IMG/VR virus record: IMGVR_UViG_3300017941_000022
Span: 1 to 37,336 of that record
Source of the DNA: a virus
Direction: 5' to 3' (one strand)
DNA: 37,336 bases
The first letter of the stretch is position 1, and every line of letters begins with the position of its first letter. The translations under genes and the position numbers were made by a program. The notes beneath the pieces were generated by a model. That model had not been told where the DNA came from and did no database searches. It saw only the letters and a program-made list of their open reading frames with translations. Shown here piece by piece: positions 6,914 through 14,153 of this stretch.

Positions 6914-8125
6914 ATGACAGACAATGTTATAGTAGTCATCCACCACAATATAGCTAAAAGGATATATTGGCAAGACAAAGATTTGCCAACAAACACTGAA
7001 GTTGTGCTATCGTGGTCTGACTATGTTAAGCTTTCAAGATTATTTCTGGTGGATATAAAGAATCCGACAAGAGATTCTTATAACCCCCAACTTTGGAAAA
7101 ACAAAATATACGGCTTCATCGGAGACGCTGATGCAAGTTCAGGATTTGGAAACTGTTCAGTCAATTTGCTGAGACAGTCTGTTTTGAATGGATATGACGT
7201 AAAGTGGATTGGGAGAGGATATGAAGTTCCAGAATTGGCTGCAGTTGCTCAGCAAAAGATTCCTCCCGACATGGGGGTTGTCTGGCATGAACAGCCCGGG
7301 CACAAGTGGAGGCAGTCACCTTTTGAAAGAAACATAGGGATTGTTCCATTTGAAACGACTCGAATACCTCCTAGTTGGGTTGACATTATAAATCAATTCA
7401 GTGCTCTTTTTGTTCCAAGCAAGCAAAACGTTCAGATGATGTTAGACAGCGGAATAAAAATACCGATTGAATTGATACATTGGGGAGTTAACGAGAAGCA
7501 GTTTAAAAAGGTCTCACGCATCTCTGATGATTTCTTTACTTTTGGCACGATGGGTTCTCTTTCAACGAGGAAGGGGACGGATTTATTAGTGAAAGCGTTT
7601 AGTTTAGCTTTCCCCATGAGAGACTTTAAAGATGTCAGACTAATCTGTAAAACTTCTTCTAATAGATACGATTTTTCTAGTCGTGACCCAAGAATATTTG
7701 TTCAAATGGGAGCAACTGATTTTCAAGACTTGATGAATACTTTTATAAAAAAGATTGATTGTTTTGTGTTTCCGACGAGAGGAGAAGGTTTTGGATTGCC
7801 ACCTTTAGAAATGGCAGCATGCGGAATTCCCTCTATCGTTACCGGATGGAGCGGACCGTTGGAATATTTCAAACCCGAGATGGGCTGGTTATTAAATTAC
7901 AAAATGGTAGAAGCTACAAGCTTCAGGGAAAAGATTTACCACGAACCATGCGGGGAATGGGCAGAACCAGACTTTGTTCAATTGATAGACACGATGAGAT
8001 ATGCGTATCATCATAAAGATGAAATAAAACAAAAAGGAGAATTTGCTGCTCAATATGTAGCAGATAATTGGACTTGGGACAAACAAATTCATCTTTACTT
8101 TGAGGCGCTCAGCAAACATCTTTGA
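6914..8125 (+). CDS. Glycosyltransferase, GT-B fold, family 4-like, 403 aa
   Basis: The C-terminal half has the hallmarks of retaining GT-B enzymes of the group 1/GT4 type: G-T-M-G-S-L-S-T-R-K-G-T-D-L-L-V-K-A-F (about 211-229), then F-P-T-R-G-E-G-F-G-L-P-P-L-E with the E-x7-E pair Glu291/Glu299, followed by A-A-C-G-I-P-S-I-V-T. The N-terminal acceptor domain has G-D-A-D-A-S-S-G-F-G-N (70-80) and W-H-E-Q-P-G-H-K-W (124-132). It would transfer a nucleotide-sugar residue to an unknown acceptor. Its place between capsid and connector genes suggests modification of capsid or tail protein, or of the host surface. GAGG 5 nt before the ATG is a weak Shine-Dalgarno. It ends with TGA, so TGA is a stop. 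Confidence 0.85.
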   Translation: MTDNVIVVIHHNIAKRIYWQDKDLPTNTEVVLSWSDYVKLSRLFLVDIKNPTRDSYNPQLWKNKIYGFIGDADASSGFGNCSVNLLRQSVLNGYDVKWIGRGYEVPELAAVAQQKIPPDMGVVWHEQPGHKWRQSPFERNIGIVPFETTRIPPSWVDIINQFSALFVPSKQNVQMMLDSGIKIPIELIHWGVNEKQFKKVSRISDDFFTFGTMGSLSTRKGTDLLVKAFSLAFPMRDFKDVRLICKTSSNRYDFSSRDPRIFVQMGATDFQDLMNTFIKKIDCFVFPTRGEGFGLPPLEMAACGIPSIVTGWSGPLEYFKPEMGWLLNYKMVEATSFREKIYHEPCGEWAEPDFVQLIDTMRYAYHHKDEIKQKGEFAAQYVADNWTWDKQIHLYFEALSKHL

Positions 8126-8127
8126 GG

Positions 8128-8154
8128 AAAATATAGCTATTTTTCAAGTATAAT
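8128..8154 (+). promoter_or_regulatory. Promoter of the connector unit
   Basis: AAAATATA at 8128-8135 and TATAAT at 8149-8154, 13 nt apart. ATG follows 10 nt after the -10 box, so the mRNA is close to leaderless. Confidence 0.55.
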
Positions 8155-8163
8155 TTATTTGAT

Positions 8164-9165
8164 ATGTCTCAACCTCAAATTCAGTCAGGATGGTGGCAAT
8201 CTCCAGCTGGTTCTCCGTTAACTCCGACAGGAGCTGCTAAAGTTTCTGAAATTGATAATCCGTATATAACAAAAGACGAGTATATAGAATCTCCAGAAGC
8301 TTTTGGCGCGGGAATTACTGCAACGTCACCCGATGGTTTATATCAGAGCGGAATGCTCGATAAGATAATTTTAAGAGCTAGTTCTTTTGTAAACAGGTTT
8401 TGCAGAAGATGGTTTGATACTCAGACAATAGATGAGATTCATACTGGATTTACTGTGAAGCCTTTCAACCCAAGGCTTGTTACTGTTGTTTGCAGAAACG
8501 CGCCATTGCAAGCAATTAATAGTATTTATATCCAGGTTCTTCAGTGGTTCATTCAGGTTCAGACAACTCCATTACAGGGTAGTTATCTACAAATACAGCC
8601 AGATTGGGGAACATATAAAATTGTTCCTCTTTTGAGCACAGCTGGTTCGGGAACTGGTTCTCCAATTCCAGCTGAAATTCTTGATAAAGTGCCTCTTGGT
8701 GTTTTATGGACGAATTACACCTTTGGGTTTGGACAGGTAGTAACTGGTTATACGCTATCAAATATAGCTAATCAGCCAGGACAGTACACTACCTACCAAG
8801 CAAAAGATTATAACTATAGATTATGGGCGCCAAGTCAACCAGTGAATGTTTATGTTGGTCCCACTTTGGCTCTTCCTTCGGCATACTCTATAGATTATCC
8901 GAATGGCATTGTTACTTTTTCGAGTGACTTAGGTTCACCTGCTGTAGTGACTACAGACTTTACGACCAATAACACATTGCCGTATGACATCAAGTATGCA
9001 GTTATCAAAATCGTAACGAAACAGATTCTTCAGGGAATGCAAAACCCAATGGGGTTTACTAGTATGAATATAGCTGGCTACAGTGTCAGTTATGGAGATG
9101 AATATATGAAAGAGATAAAAGAAATATTGGCTCCGTATAAGAGAAACGCGATAACGATAATTTAA
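8164..9165 (+). CDS. Head-tail connector/adaptor protein, 333 aa
   Basis: The ends resemble the gp6/gp15-type adaptor that sits under the portal. The N-terminal part has a helix I-L-R-A-S-S-F-V-N-R-F-C-R-R-W-F (about 75-92). The C-terminus is the typical helical block P-Y-D-I-K-Y-A-V-I-K-I-V-T-K-Q-I-L-Q-G-M, then G-Y-S-V-S-Y-G-D-E-Y-M-K-E-I-K-E-I-L-A-P-Y-K-R. The family is usually 100-200 residues; here a beta-rich insertion of about 130 residues (100-270) makes it longer. Its stop overlaps the next ATG (TAATG), so the downstream Lys-Gly-Ser protein is translationally coupled. The mRNA is almost leaderless. Confidence 0.65.
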   Translation: MSQPQIQSGWWQSPAGSPLTPTGAAKVSEIDNPYITKDEYIESPEAFGAGITATSPDGLYQSGMLDKIILRASSFVNRFCRRWFDTQTIDEIHTGFTVKPFNPRLVTVVCRNAPLQAINSIYIQVLQWFIQVQTTPLQGSYLQIQPDWGTYKIVPLLSTAGSGTGSPIPAEILDKVPLGVLWTNYTFGFGQVVTGYTLSNIANQPGQYTTYQAKDYNYRLWAPSQPVNVYVGPTLALPSAYSIDYPNGIVTFSSDLGSPAVVTTDFTTNNTLPYDIKYAVIKIVTKQILQGMQNPMGFTSMNIAGYSVSYGDEYMKEIKEILAPYKRNAITII

Positions 9166-9284
9166 TGAGAAAGGGACAAGGCAGCAGTGCAAGTAAAGGG
9201 TCACGTGGAAGCAAGGGCTCAAGTAGTAAAGGCTCTAAAGGAAGTAAAGGGAGTCAAGGTAGTTCTGCAAGACGAAGAAAATGA
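9165..9284 (+). CDS. Lys-Gly-Ser repeat microprotein, 39 aa
   Basis: A 39-residue open frame starts on the last A of the previous stop and ends in ATGA with the next gene, so it is locked into the operon at both ends. It is built from S-K-G-S and similar units (about seven Lys-Gly-Ser repeats) and ends A-R-R-R-K, giving a strongly basic, disordered chain with no hydrophobic residues apart from Met and Ala. The coupling at both ends supports real translation. It could bind DNA or an acidic capsid surface; I know no family for it. Confidence 0.6.
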   Translation: MRKGQGSSASKGSRGSKGSSSKGSKGSKGSQGSSARRRK

Positions 9285-9649
9285 ACAAGAACCAAGACTG
9301 GATTGAGATGATGAGAAATCTAGAAGACTTATTGGGTACTGTCAAAATGACAGACAGAGAAAGAGAAAAGATTCTTGATTTGTTTATTAACTATGAAAGG
9401 AACCACCCAGGGTCAATTGACATAGAATCTTTTAAGTCTTTTGGAGAAAAATTATACAAGTATATTGGTAATCTGTCGGGACCAAAAAGAAAAACTAGAA
9501 AGGAAGCTGAAGACGACTTAGAGGATTTAAAAAAACAGGTGTACAGAGACGAGGGAAAAAAAGGAGTTTATTTTAGAGAAGAAAAAGTTGAAGAAAACGA
9601 AGATGGTACTTTTCAAGCATATCTTGAAAGTGCTTATTCGGGAAGATAA
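9281..9649 (+). CDS. Hypothetical protein, 122 aa
   Basis: I do not recognise this protein. It is charged and helical with no Cys and no membrane segment. A basic patch P-K-R-K-T-R-K-E-A-E-D-D-L lies in the middle and G-V-Y-F-R-E-E-K-V-E-E-N-E-D-G-T-F near the end. It overlaps the upstream microprotein by 4 nt (ATGA) and is followed after 2 nt by the head-closure gene, so it belongs to the connector operon. A head-completion or chaperone role is possible from position alone. Confidence 0.65.
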   Translation: MNKNQDWIEMMRNLEDLLGTVKMTDREREKILDLFINYERNHPGSIDIESFKSFGEKLYKYIGNLSGPKRKTRKEAEDDLEDLKKQVYRDEGKKGVYFREEKVEENEDGTFQAYLESAYSGR

Positions 9650-9651
9650 AA

Positions 9652-10020
9652 ATGATAGCAGCAATTCTTACAGATACAGTAAATGTGACAAGACGTACGA
9701 CAAATCCGTCGTATGACGCTTTGAATAACCCAGTCTACGGTTCTCCTGATACATGGCCGTTGGCTTATCAAAACGTAAGGGTTAGATTGGCATGGACGGG
9801 GAAAGCAATGGAGATTAAAAATACAGGAGAACTTATCTATCCGACAGCTACAATTTACTTACCCAAGAACATATCTGTTTTAGCAGAAGACAGAATCATA
9901 ACGATTAGTTGTCCAGGGGTAGCAAAGGGAATAGAATACGTGGTAGAAGCAGTATGGCCTGCATACATAATGCATGGAGTTGTGGACCATTTTGAGGGGT
10001 CAATACACCTCCCGCTATAA
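9652..10020 (+). CDS. Head-tail joining (stopper) protein, 122 aa
   Basis: Size, order and the pattern T-D-T-V-N-V-T-R-R-T-T-N-P-S-Y-D-A-L-N-N-P-V-Y-G, central V-R-V-R-L-A-W strand, T-A-T-I-Y-L-P and A-E-D-R-I-I-T-I-S, then Y-V-V-E-A-V-W-P, match the small beta-barrel head-closure or stopper proteins (SPP1 gp16-like). These seal the connector after DNA packaging. It sits after the adaptor and before the homing endonuclease that separates it from the minor head gene. No Shine-Dalgarno sequence is seen. Confidence 0.65.
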   Translation: MIAAILTDTVNVTRRTTNPSYDALNNPVYGSPDTWPLAYQNVRVRLAWTGKAMEIKNTGELIYPTATIYLPKNISVLAEDRIITISCPGVAKGIEYVVEAVWPAYIMHGVVDHFEGSIHLPL

Positions 10021-10022
10021 GA

Positions 10023-10688
10023 ATGAAAGAAGAATTTAAACAAAAGAGAAGAGAAAGATTTATCTTAATGAATGAATCTAAAGAATTTCAAGAAAGGAAT
10101 TCTAAGATAAAGAGGTCTAGATGGAAGAAGATAGAATGTTTAAATTGTCGCAATATATTTGAAGTTAGACCGGGTTGGTTGTGGAGAAAATACTGCTCTC
10201 AGAAATGCGCACATTCTGATTTCAAATTGTCTGAAGAAGGAAAGAGACGAATGGTGATTGTTGGTCATAAGTCTGGTGTAACAAGAAAGGAAAGAGGCTC
10301 ACAAAAAGGTGTCAATCATCCGATGTTCGGCAAGAAAAATCCAGTTGCTGCTTTAAAGATTATAGAAACAATGCAATCTGGGAAAATGAAACGTGTTTTC
10401 AATACAAAACCAGAGATAGAAATGAAGAAGATTCTCGATGAATTGAACGAATACAATAAACCTCAGAAGAGAATTCATTCTTTTATGTTTGATTTCTTCA
10501 TACCTAGAACTCACATGTTGATAGAAATAGACGGCGGATATTGGCATAATCTTCCCAAGACAATAGAAAGAGACAAGCAAAAACAAGAATACTGCGAGGC
10601 AAACGGGTATTCTCTATTTAGATTTTCTGACAAGAATTTAATGGAACAGAGAGAAAAAGTCAAATCTATAATGGTTTCTGCTTTATAA
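10023..10688 (+). CDS. Homing endonuclease, Vsr/DUF559-like with NUMOD3 motif, 221 aa
   Basis: Residues 35-60 carry a zinc-ribbon-like C-L-N-C ... C-S-Q-K-C. Near residue 100 is G-V-N-H-P-M-F-G-K-K-N-P, the NUMOD3 DNA-binding motif found in intron-encoded and free-standing homing nucleases. The C-terminal catalytic part has N-T-K-P-E-I-E-M-K, then F-D-F-F-I-P, M-L-I-E-I-D-G-G-Y-W-H and Y-S-L-F-R-F, the E/D-x-E core of the Vsr/DUF559 (EDxHD) nuclease group. It fits between head genes with 2 nt and 1 nt gaps, so it travels as a clean insertion within the operon and cuts allelic DNA lacking it. Confidence 0.8.
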   Translation: MKEEFKQKRRERFILMNESKEFQERNSKIKRSRWKKIECLNCRNIFEVRPGWLWRKYCSQKCAHSDFKLSEEGKRRMVIVGHKSGVTRKERGSQKGVNHPMFGKKNPVAALKIIETMQSGKMKRVFNTKPEIEMKKILDELNEYNKPQKRIHSFMFDFFIPRTHMLIEIDGGYWHNLPKTIERDKQKQEYCEANGYSLFRFSDKNLMEQREKVKSIMVSAL

Positions 10689-10689
10689 T

Positions 10690-11112
10690 ATGATTTCTAT
10701 CTTTAAGACGTTCTGGAAGAACGAAGTCAGGTTTGAAAAGAAACTGACTACTGATGAGTTGGAAACAGTTAGGAGAGACATTCTAAGATTAACGGATATG
10801 AATAAGATTTCTAGTCAAATCATAGAATATCTTCAAAACAAATATCCAAAGCTGAAAGAGAAATGGCAAGCTGAAAGAGTGTATTGGACAGAATCAAAGA
10901 GGATGGATTCGTCTGATGTCAAAACTGATGCTCAAGAGATTGGATTGGAAAAGTTCATTGTCATGCCGAACACGAATGCTTGTGAATTGTGTATGAAAAT
11001 AAGCGGTGGCGGAAAGAAAGTTTTTAAACGTGCAGATATGGTCTATAAAGGAAGAGCGTTCCCTCCTTGCCACCCCAACTGTCTATGTATTGTACTACCT
11101 TACGTAGAGTGA
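10690..11112 (+). CDS. Minor head protein, Mu F-like C-terminal domain, 140 aa
   Basis: The C-terminus has the diagnostic motif of phage Mu gpF/SPP1 gp7 minor head proteins: N-A-C-E-L-C-M-K-I-S-G-G-G (about 95-107), then K-G-R-A-F-P-P-C-H-P-N-C-L-C-I-V-L-P (about 119-136), whose four Cys and His probably bind zinc. The usual family length is 250-500 residues; here only about 90 helical residues precede the motif, so it is a short version. The protein normally sits inside the head near the portal and may aid DNA ejection. It is flanked on both sides by homing endonuclease genes. Confidence 0.75.
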   Translation: MISIFKTFWKNEVRFEKKLTTDELETVRRDILRLTDMNKISSQIIEYLQNKYPKLKEKWQAERVYWTESKRMDSSDVKTDAQEIGLEKFIVMPNTNACELCMKISGGGKKVFKRADMVYKGRAFPPCHPNCLCIVLPYVE

Positions 11113-11124
11113 TATGCTTAGACA

Positions 11125-11712
11125 ATGAAAGAAGTCAATTGCAAGAATTGTAGTAAGAAGATATTAAGAACAAATTCTAGAGCTAAGGGGAATTGTTTTT
11201 GCGGACATTCTTGTCATTTGTTATACTATTATGACAAATTTCCTAAATGTAAAAAAGTTTTGACTAGAAATTGCAAAGAAGGGATGAGAAAGAAAATAGA
11301 AAGAGTAGGCTATTTAGTACCTATAGAAAATAGAAAGTTTGGCGATGATAACTATTCAAGAAATCCAGAATTCCGTAAATGGTTAAGTGAAACTAGGAGA
11401 GGCAAGAACAATCCTAATTGGGATAAGCATACTAATTTCTTAGGAGGAAAAACAGAATACAGAGGTTTCGACTGGCGGACTGCAAAGAAAGCATCTAAGC
11501 AAAGAGATGATTACAGATGTGTTTCTTGCGGCATGACAGAAGAAGAACATATCGCTAAGTGTGGTCAGGGCTTACAAATAGACCACATAATTCCTTATAA
11601 AGTATCAAAAGATAATTCTTTAAATAACCTTCAAACTCTATGTTCTCTCTGTCATGGAAAGAAATGGAAGCATGATTATTATGTCATAAAGGAGGCAGTT
11701 TCTCTGGTATAA
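11125..11712 (+). CDS. HNH homing endonuclease, 195 aa
   Basis: The N-terminus has a zinc-binding stretch (V-N-C-K-N-C-S ... F-C-G-H-S-C-H). R-G-K-N-N-P-N-W-D-K-H is a NUMOD-like motif. The C-terminal HNH core is Y-R-C-V-S-C-G-M-T, then L-Q-I-D-H-I-I-P-Y-K, N-N-L-Q-T-L-C-S-L-C-H-G-K-K, with His-Asn-His and two CxxC pairs. TATGCT at 11113-11118 is a plausible -10 with the ATG 7 nt later, so the gene can be expressed from its own leaderless promoter, as for other HNH genes here. Confidence 0.85.
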   Translation: MKEVNCKNCSKKILRTNSRAKGNCFCGHSCHLLYYYDKFPKCKKVLTRNCKEGMRKKIERVGYLVPIENRKFGDDNYSRNPEFRKWLSETRRGKNNPNWDKHTNFLGGKTEYRGFDWRTAKKASKQRDDYRCVSCGMTEEEHIAKCGQGLQIDHIIPYKVSKDNSLNNLQTLCSLCHGKKWKHDYYVIKEAVSLV

Positions 11713-11713
11713 T
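11704..11713 (+). promoter_or_regulatory. Extended -10 promoter
   Basis: CTGGTATAAT (TATAAT at 11708-11713) overlaps the stop of the HNH gene. The ATG at 11722 is 9 nt past the box, so this promoter restarts the head-tail operon after the insertion. Confidence 0.45.
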
Positions 11714-11721
11714 AGTTATGA

Positions 11722-12132
11722 ATGAACAAGTTGCATAAAACAGTCGATTTATCGCATGCTCTAATTTCTTTTCGTGAAGAATTGGGTCAATTGGACGTAC
11801 CTCAAAGTGAAAGGGTAAAATATCTGAATCAATTCAAACGATACTTTGAAAATTCATGGGATTACGATTTGACTGTAGCTAGAGTATTCGATGAGATTAT
11901 GAATAGAACCAGTAGAAGAAAGAAAAGCGCTTTTAAAAACTATTGGAAAAATAACATTTCGAAAGACAATCTTGAAGCTCAAGAAGTAGCTCAACAGATT
12001 TATGAAGAAGAGAAAGCAAAGGGAACTGATTGGAAAAGAATATTTTCAAAAATAGTTAAGGCTTTGGTTGTGGGATTGGGGATTTTATTCGTAGAAGCAA
12101 TAGTTATAGCAAATAGAATAGGAAAAAAATGA
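11722..12132 (+). CDS. Hypothetical protein with C-terminal membrane segment, 136 aa
   Basis: Residues 1-105 are charged and helical. Residues about 108-130 (I-V-K-A-L-V-V-G-L-G-I-L-F-V-E-A-I-V-I-A) form one hydrophobic segment followed by a basic tail, as in a tail-anchored membrane protein. I do not recognise the family. It overlaps the gp10-like gene by 4 nt (ATGA). Membrane anchoring is odd in a head-tail gene block and could mean an early or moron-type function, or a virion protein that contacts the membrane at entry. Confidence 0.65.
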   Translation: MNKLHKTVDLSHALISFREELGQLDVPQSERVKYLNQFKRYFENSWDYDLTVARVFDEIMNRTSRRKKSAFKNYWKNNISKDNLEAQEVAQQIYEEEKAKGTDWKRIFSKIVKALVVGLGILFVEAIVIANRIGKK

Positions 12133-12638
12133 AAGGTTCATATAATTTTATAAAAGTCAAAGGTTTAGATAACGCGAAGAAACAAATCGTTCAAGCTCTT
12201 TTTGAATCAAGAAAAGAAGTAAAAGACGGAGTAGACCAAGTTATCGACATTGTTTACAGAACAGCAAGAGCAAAGAGACCAATGATACACTTGGTTCGCA
12301 TAGGAGGAAGAGACGAGAAATACATTGGAAAAAAAATACCTAAAGATTTAAGAGAGGGTTTTAGAACAAGAAGTGTATCTGACCCTGATGCAAAATTCGG
12401 TGTACCTGTCAGAACAGGAAGATTAAGAGATAGCATTGAGAAAGAATCTCACTATATTGGGCCAATGTCAGTGAAAGGAAGGGTTTGGTCAGATGAAAAA
12501 TATGCTAGTTACGTAGAAAGAGGAACTTCAAAAATGTCTCCTAGACCATATATGCGACCGGCATTTGATTTAAACAGGGAAGTCATAAGAAAGATTCTAG
12601 GGAATGAAAAGGAATTGGGAGAAACTCAAACAAGATAA
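12129..12638 (+). CDS. Neck/tail-connector protein, HK97 gp10-like, 169 aa
   Basis: The C-terminal half is the classical HK97 gp10 pattern: V-P-V-R-T-G-R-L-R-D-S-I (about 96-107), V-K-G-R-V-W-S-D-E-K-Y-A-S-Y-V-E-R-G-T-S-K-M-S-P-R-P-Y-M-R-P-A-F (about 121-149). The N-terminal helix (N-A-K-K-Q-I-V-Q-A-L-F-E-S-R-K-E-V) also fits. Members of this family form the neck ring between head and tail. A basic insertion (residues 55-85) is longer than usual. It is translationally coupled to the gene before it and 2 nt from the next. Confidence 0.85.
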   Translation: MKGSYNFIKVKGLDNAKKQIVQALFESRKEVKDGVDQVIDIVYRTARAKRPMIHLVRIGGRDEKYIGKKIPKDLREGFRTRSVSDPDAKFGVPVRTGRLRDSIEKESHYIGPMSVKGRVWSDEKYASYVERGTSKMSPRPYMRPAFDLNREVIRKILGNEKELGETQTR

Positions 12639-12640
12639 AA

Positions 12641-13057
12641 ATGCTTGATGTATTAGAAAAAGAAATAGCATTGATAACGTCAGATTCTACTTTGGCTACT
12701 TTCATGAACACGTCTACTCCAAATAGAAAAATCTTTACTGGCCCAGTTGACATAGTAAAAGAAATGCAGGGTACTTTGGGTTTTCCGTTAATGAATCTAA
12801 TAGCGATATCAGAATCATTCAGAACAATACCTCAGGGAGCAAGAGATTCTAGGATTCAGATAGATATATGGTCAAGAAATTCAGAATTAGAAGTTCAAAA
12901 CATTTATGAAAGGATACAGACTCTTCTCAATTTTCAAAGTGGTGACATTAACACGTCTCATGTTTTCTGGCAACGTTCGTCGGGAATGTCGTCAGATTAT
13001 GAAACAGATGTTCGATTATGGCATTGGTCATGTGATTTTGTCGTATGGTCAATATAA
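12641..13057 (+). CDS. Tail terminator (tail completion) protein, 138 aa
   Basis: Size and order fit the small tail terminator that caps the tail tube and joins it to the neck (gpU/gp17/DUF3168-like). The pattern is an N-terminal helix (V-L-E-K-E-I-A-L-I-T-S-D), a F-P-L-M-N-L-I-A-I-S-E strand, R-I-Q-I-D-I-W-S-R-N-S-E-L-E-V-Q-N-I-Y-E-R-I-Q-T-L-L, and a final W-H-W-S-C-D-F-V-V-W strand. R-I-Q-I-D-I-W ... helix is the most typical signature of this fold. The assignment is good by synteny, moderate by sequence. Confidence 0.7.
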   Translation: MLDVLEKEIALITSDSTLATFMNTSTPNRKIFTGPVDIVKEMQGTLGFPLMNLIAISESFRTIPQGARDSRIQIDIWSRNSELEVQNIYERIQTLLNFQSGDINTSHVFWQRSSGMSSDYETDVRLWHWSCDFVVWSI

Positions 13058-13060
13058 CTA

Positions 13061-13067
13061 AAGGTCG
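13061..13067 (+). promoter_or_regulatory. AAGGTCG motif, tail tube gene
   Basis: AAGGTCG, 24 nt before the ATG at 13092. The 15-mer TATAACTAAAGGTCG that contains it also occurs on the minus strand before the gene ending at 22776, so TATAAC may act as a -10 box with the motif at the 5' end of the RNA. Confidence 0.45.
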
Positions 13068-13091
13068 TTAAAATCAAAAATAAAACATTAA

Positions 13092-13562
13092 ATGGGAGCA
13101 TTTACAACAGGAGGAACGCCAGTCAAACAAAGATACGTATTCAATTACGGATACATTGATTTTGGTTCTAACAGACTAAACGCGATTGAAAACGTAACTC
13201 TTACATATGAATTCAGTGTTGCAGACATTTACGTTCTTGGTTCAATTATAAGACAAGACATAGCGCGACATACTGCTAAAGTTTCTTTGGAAGGGACAAT
13301 GAAATCATATTCACCAGAATTGGAAGAACTTGCATTGGGCTCTTCAACCATTTCTACTCCTCAAGAAATAGACCTTCTTGACGGACAGCCAACATTGTTA
13401 AATCCAGTCGTAACATTGTTTGACAGGAATGGAAATGAAATTCAATACCAATTCCAGAACGCGATGTTTATCAGCAACAAGTTGACAGCAAAGGCAGAAG
13501 ATTACGGAATGTGGGACTTTAAGTTAGAAGCAATAACGGTGAAGGAGATTTACACTCCTTAG
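13092..13562 (+). CDS. Major tail (tube) protein, 156 aa
   Basis: It is the gene between tail terminator and tail chaperones, the fixed place of the tube protein in siphoviruses. It is beta-rich: V-K-Q-R-Y-V-F-N-Y-G-Y-I-D-F, A-I-E-N-V-T-L-T-Y-E-F-S-V-A-D-I-Y-V-L, R-H-T-A-K-V-S-L-E-G-T-M and I-Q-Y-Q-F-Q-N-A-M-F-I-S-N-K-L-T-A. The length is near that of the simplest tube proteins without an outer Ig domain. It has the AAGGTCG leader, as expected of a highly expressed gene with special initiation. It ends in TAG. Confidence 0.7.
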   Translation: MGAFTTGGTPVKQRYVFNYGYIDFGSNRLNAIENVTLTYEFSVADIYVLGSIIRQDIARHTAKVSLEGTMKSYSPELEELALGSSTISTPQEIDLLDGQPTLLNPVVTLFDRNGNEIQYQFQNAMFISNKLTAKAEDYGMWDFKLEAITVKEIYTP

Positions 13563-13598
13563 TTTTGAAACATCGGAATAAAATTGAAAAACAAATGT

Positions 13599-13934
13599 AT
13601 GGACGAAAAAGAATTGTTCGAACTTGTCAACCCGCCTTTTCCGATTAAATTCGGAGGGAAGGAATATATGGTAAGAAAAGCTAATTTAGAAAAAGCTGTT
13701 CTTTACCAGATAAGAATAAAAGACCTTGTGAAAAACGATGACCCTGCAGTCGATTTAAAGATTGCGGCTTATTGTTTGTACCTTGTTCTAAAAGACGTAG
13801 ACTCTTCAATAACAGAAGAATATGTCTTGCAAAACGCACCCGGCGATATCGACACAATAAAGTGTATAGAGACGCTGGGTTTTATGAGCCCGCAGAGAAA
13901 ACTGAGGACGCAAATGGAGAGCAAGAATCTGTAA
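13599..13934 (+). CDS. Tail assembly chaperone, short form (gpG-like), 111 aa
   Basis: The ATG at 13599 is preferred over the TTG at 13584. The protein (M-D-E-K-E-L-F-E-L-V-N-P-P-F-P-I-K-F-G-G-K-E-Y) is helical and acidic and holds the first part of the gpG/gpGT-type chaperone that binds the tape measure. Near its end the heptamer G-GGT-TTT (13877-13883) is in the correct phase for -1 slippage, leading into the extension frame that ends at 14146. Reading without slippage ends at TAA 13932-13934. Confidence 0.8.
   Translation: MDEKELFELVNPPFPIKFGGKEYMVRKANLEKAVLYQIRIKDLVKNDDPAVDLKIAAYCLYLVLKDVDSSITEEYVLQNAPGDIDTIKCIETLGFMSPQRKLRTQMESKNL
13877..13883 (+). promoter_or_regulatory. Slippery heptamer for -1 programmed frameshift
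   Basis: GGGTTTT reads CTG-GGT-TTT in the zero frame, the X-XXY-YYZ format. After a -1 slip the next codon is TAT at 13883 and reading continues to 14146. This is the canonical site type between gpG and gpGT in siphoviruses. Confidence 0.75.
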
Positions 13935-14146
13935 GTTTTTCTTACAAAAGATTATTTTCTCTAATCTCTGAAAAAACGGGTTGGACTCCTCAGCAAATTT
14001 CTAATTTGACTCTGAAACAAATCAGATTATATATTGAAGGATGGGCTTCTGTAACAGAAGAAACAAAGAACTTTGTACCTTCTAAAGAAGACATTCGATT
14101 CTTCAATGAAACAGCTGGAATCGAGAGAATATTAAAGAAAGAATAA
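13883..14146 (+). CDS. Tail assembly chaperone, frameshift extension (gpT-like part)
   Basis: This frame has no good start of its own and continues the short chaperone after slippage, giving a fused product of about 181 residues. It begins Y-E-P-A-E-K-T-E-D-A-N-G-E-Q-E-S-V and contains R-L-F-S-L-I-S-E-K-T-G-W-T-P-Q-Q-I-S-N-L-T-L-K-Q-I, a W-T-P-Q-x-I-x-x-L-T segment typical of the T part in tail chaperones, then a charged helix ending I-E-R-I-L-K-K-E. It ends 7 nt before the tape measure gene, as expected. Confidence 0.8.
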   Translation, partial: YEPAEKTEDANGEQESVSFSYKRLFSLISEKTGWTPQQISNLTLKQIRLYIEGWASVTEETKNFVPSKEDIRFFNETAGIERILKKE

Positions 14147-14153
14147 TTAATTT

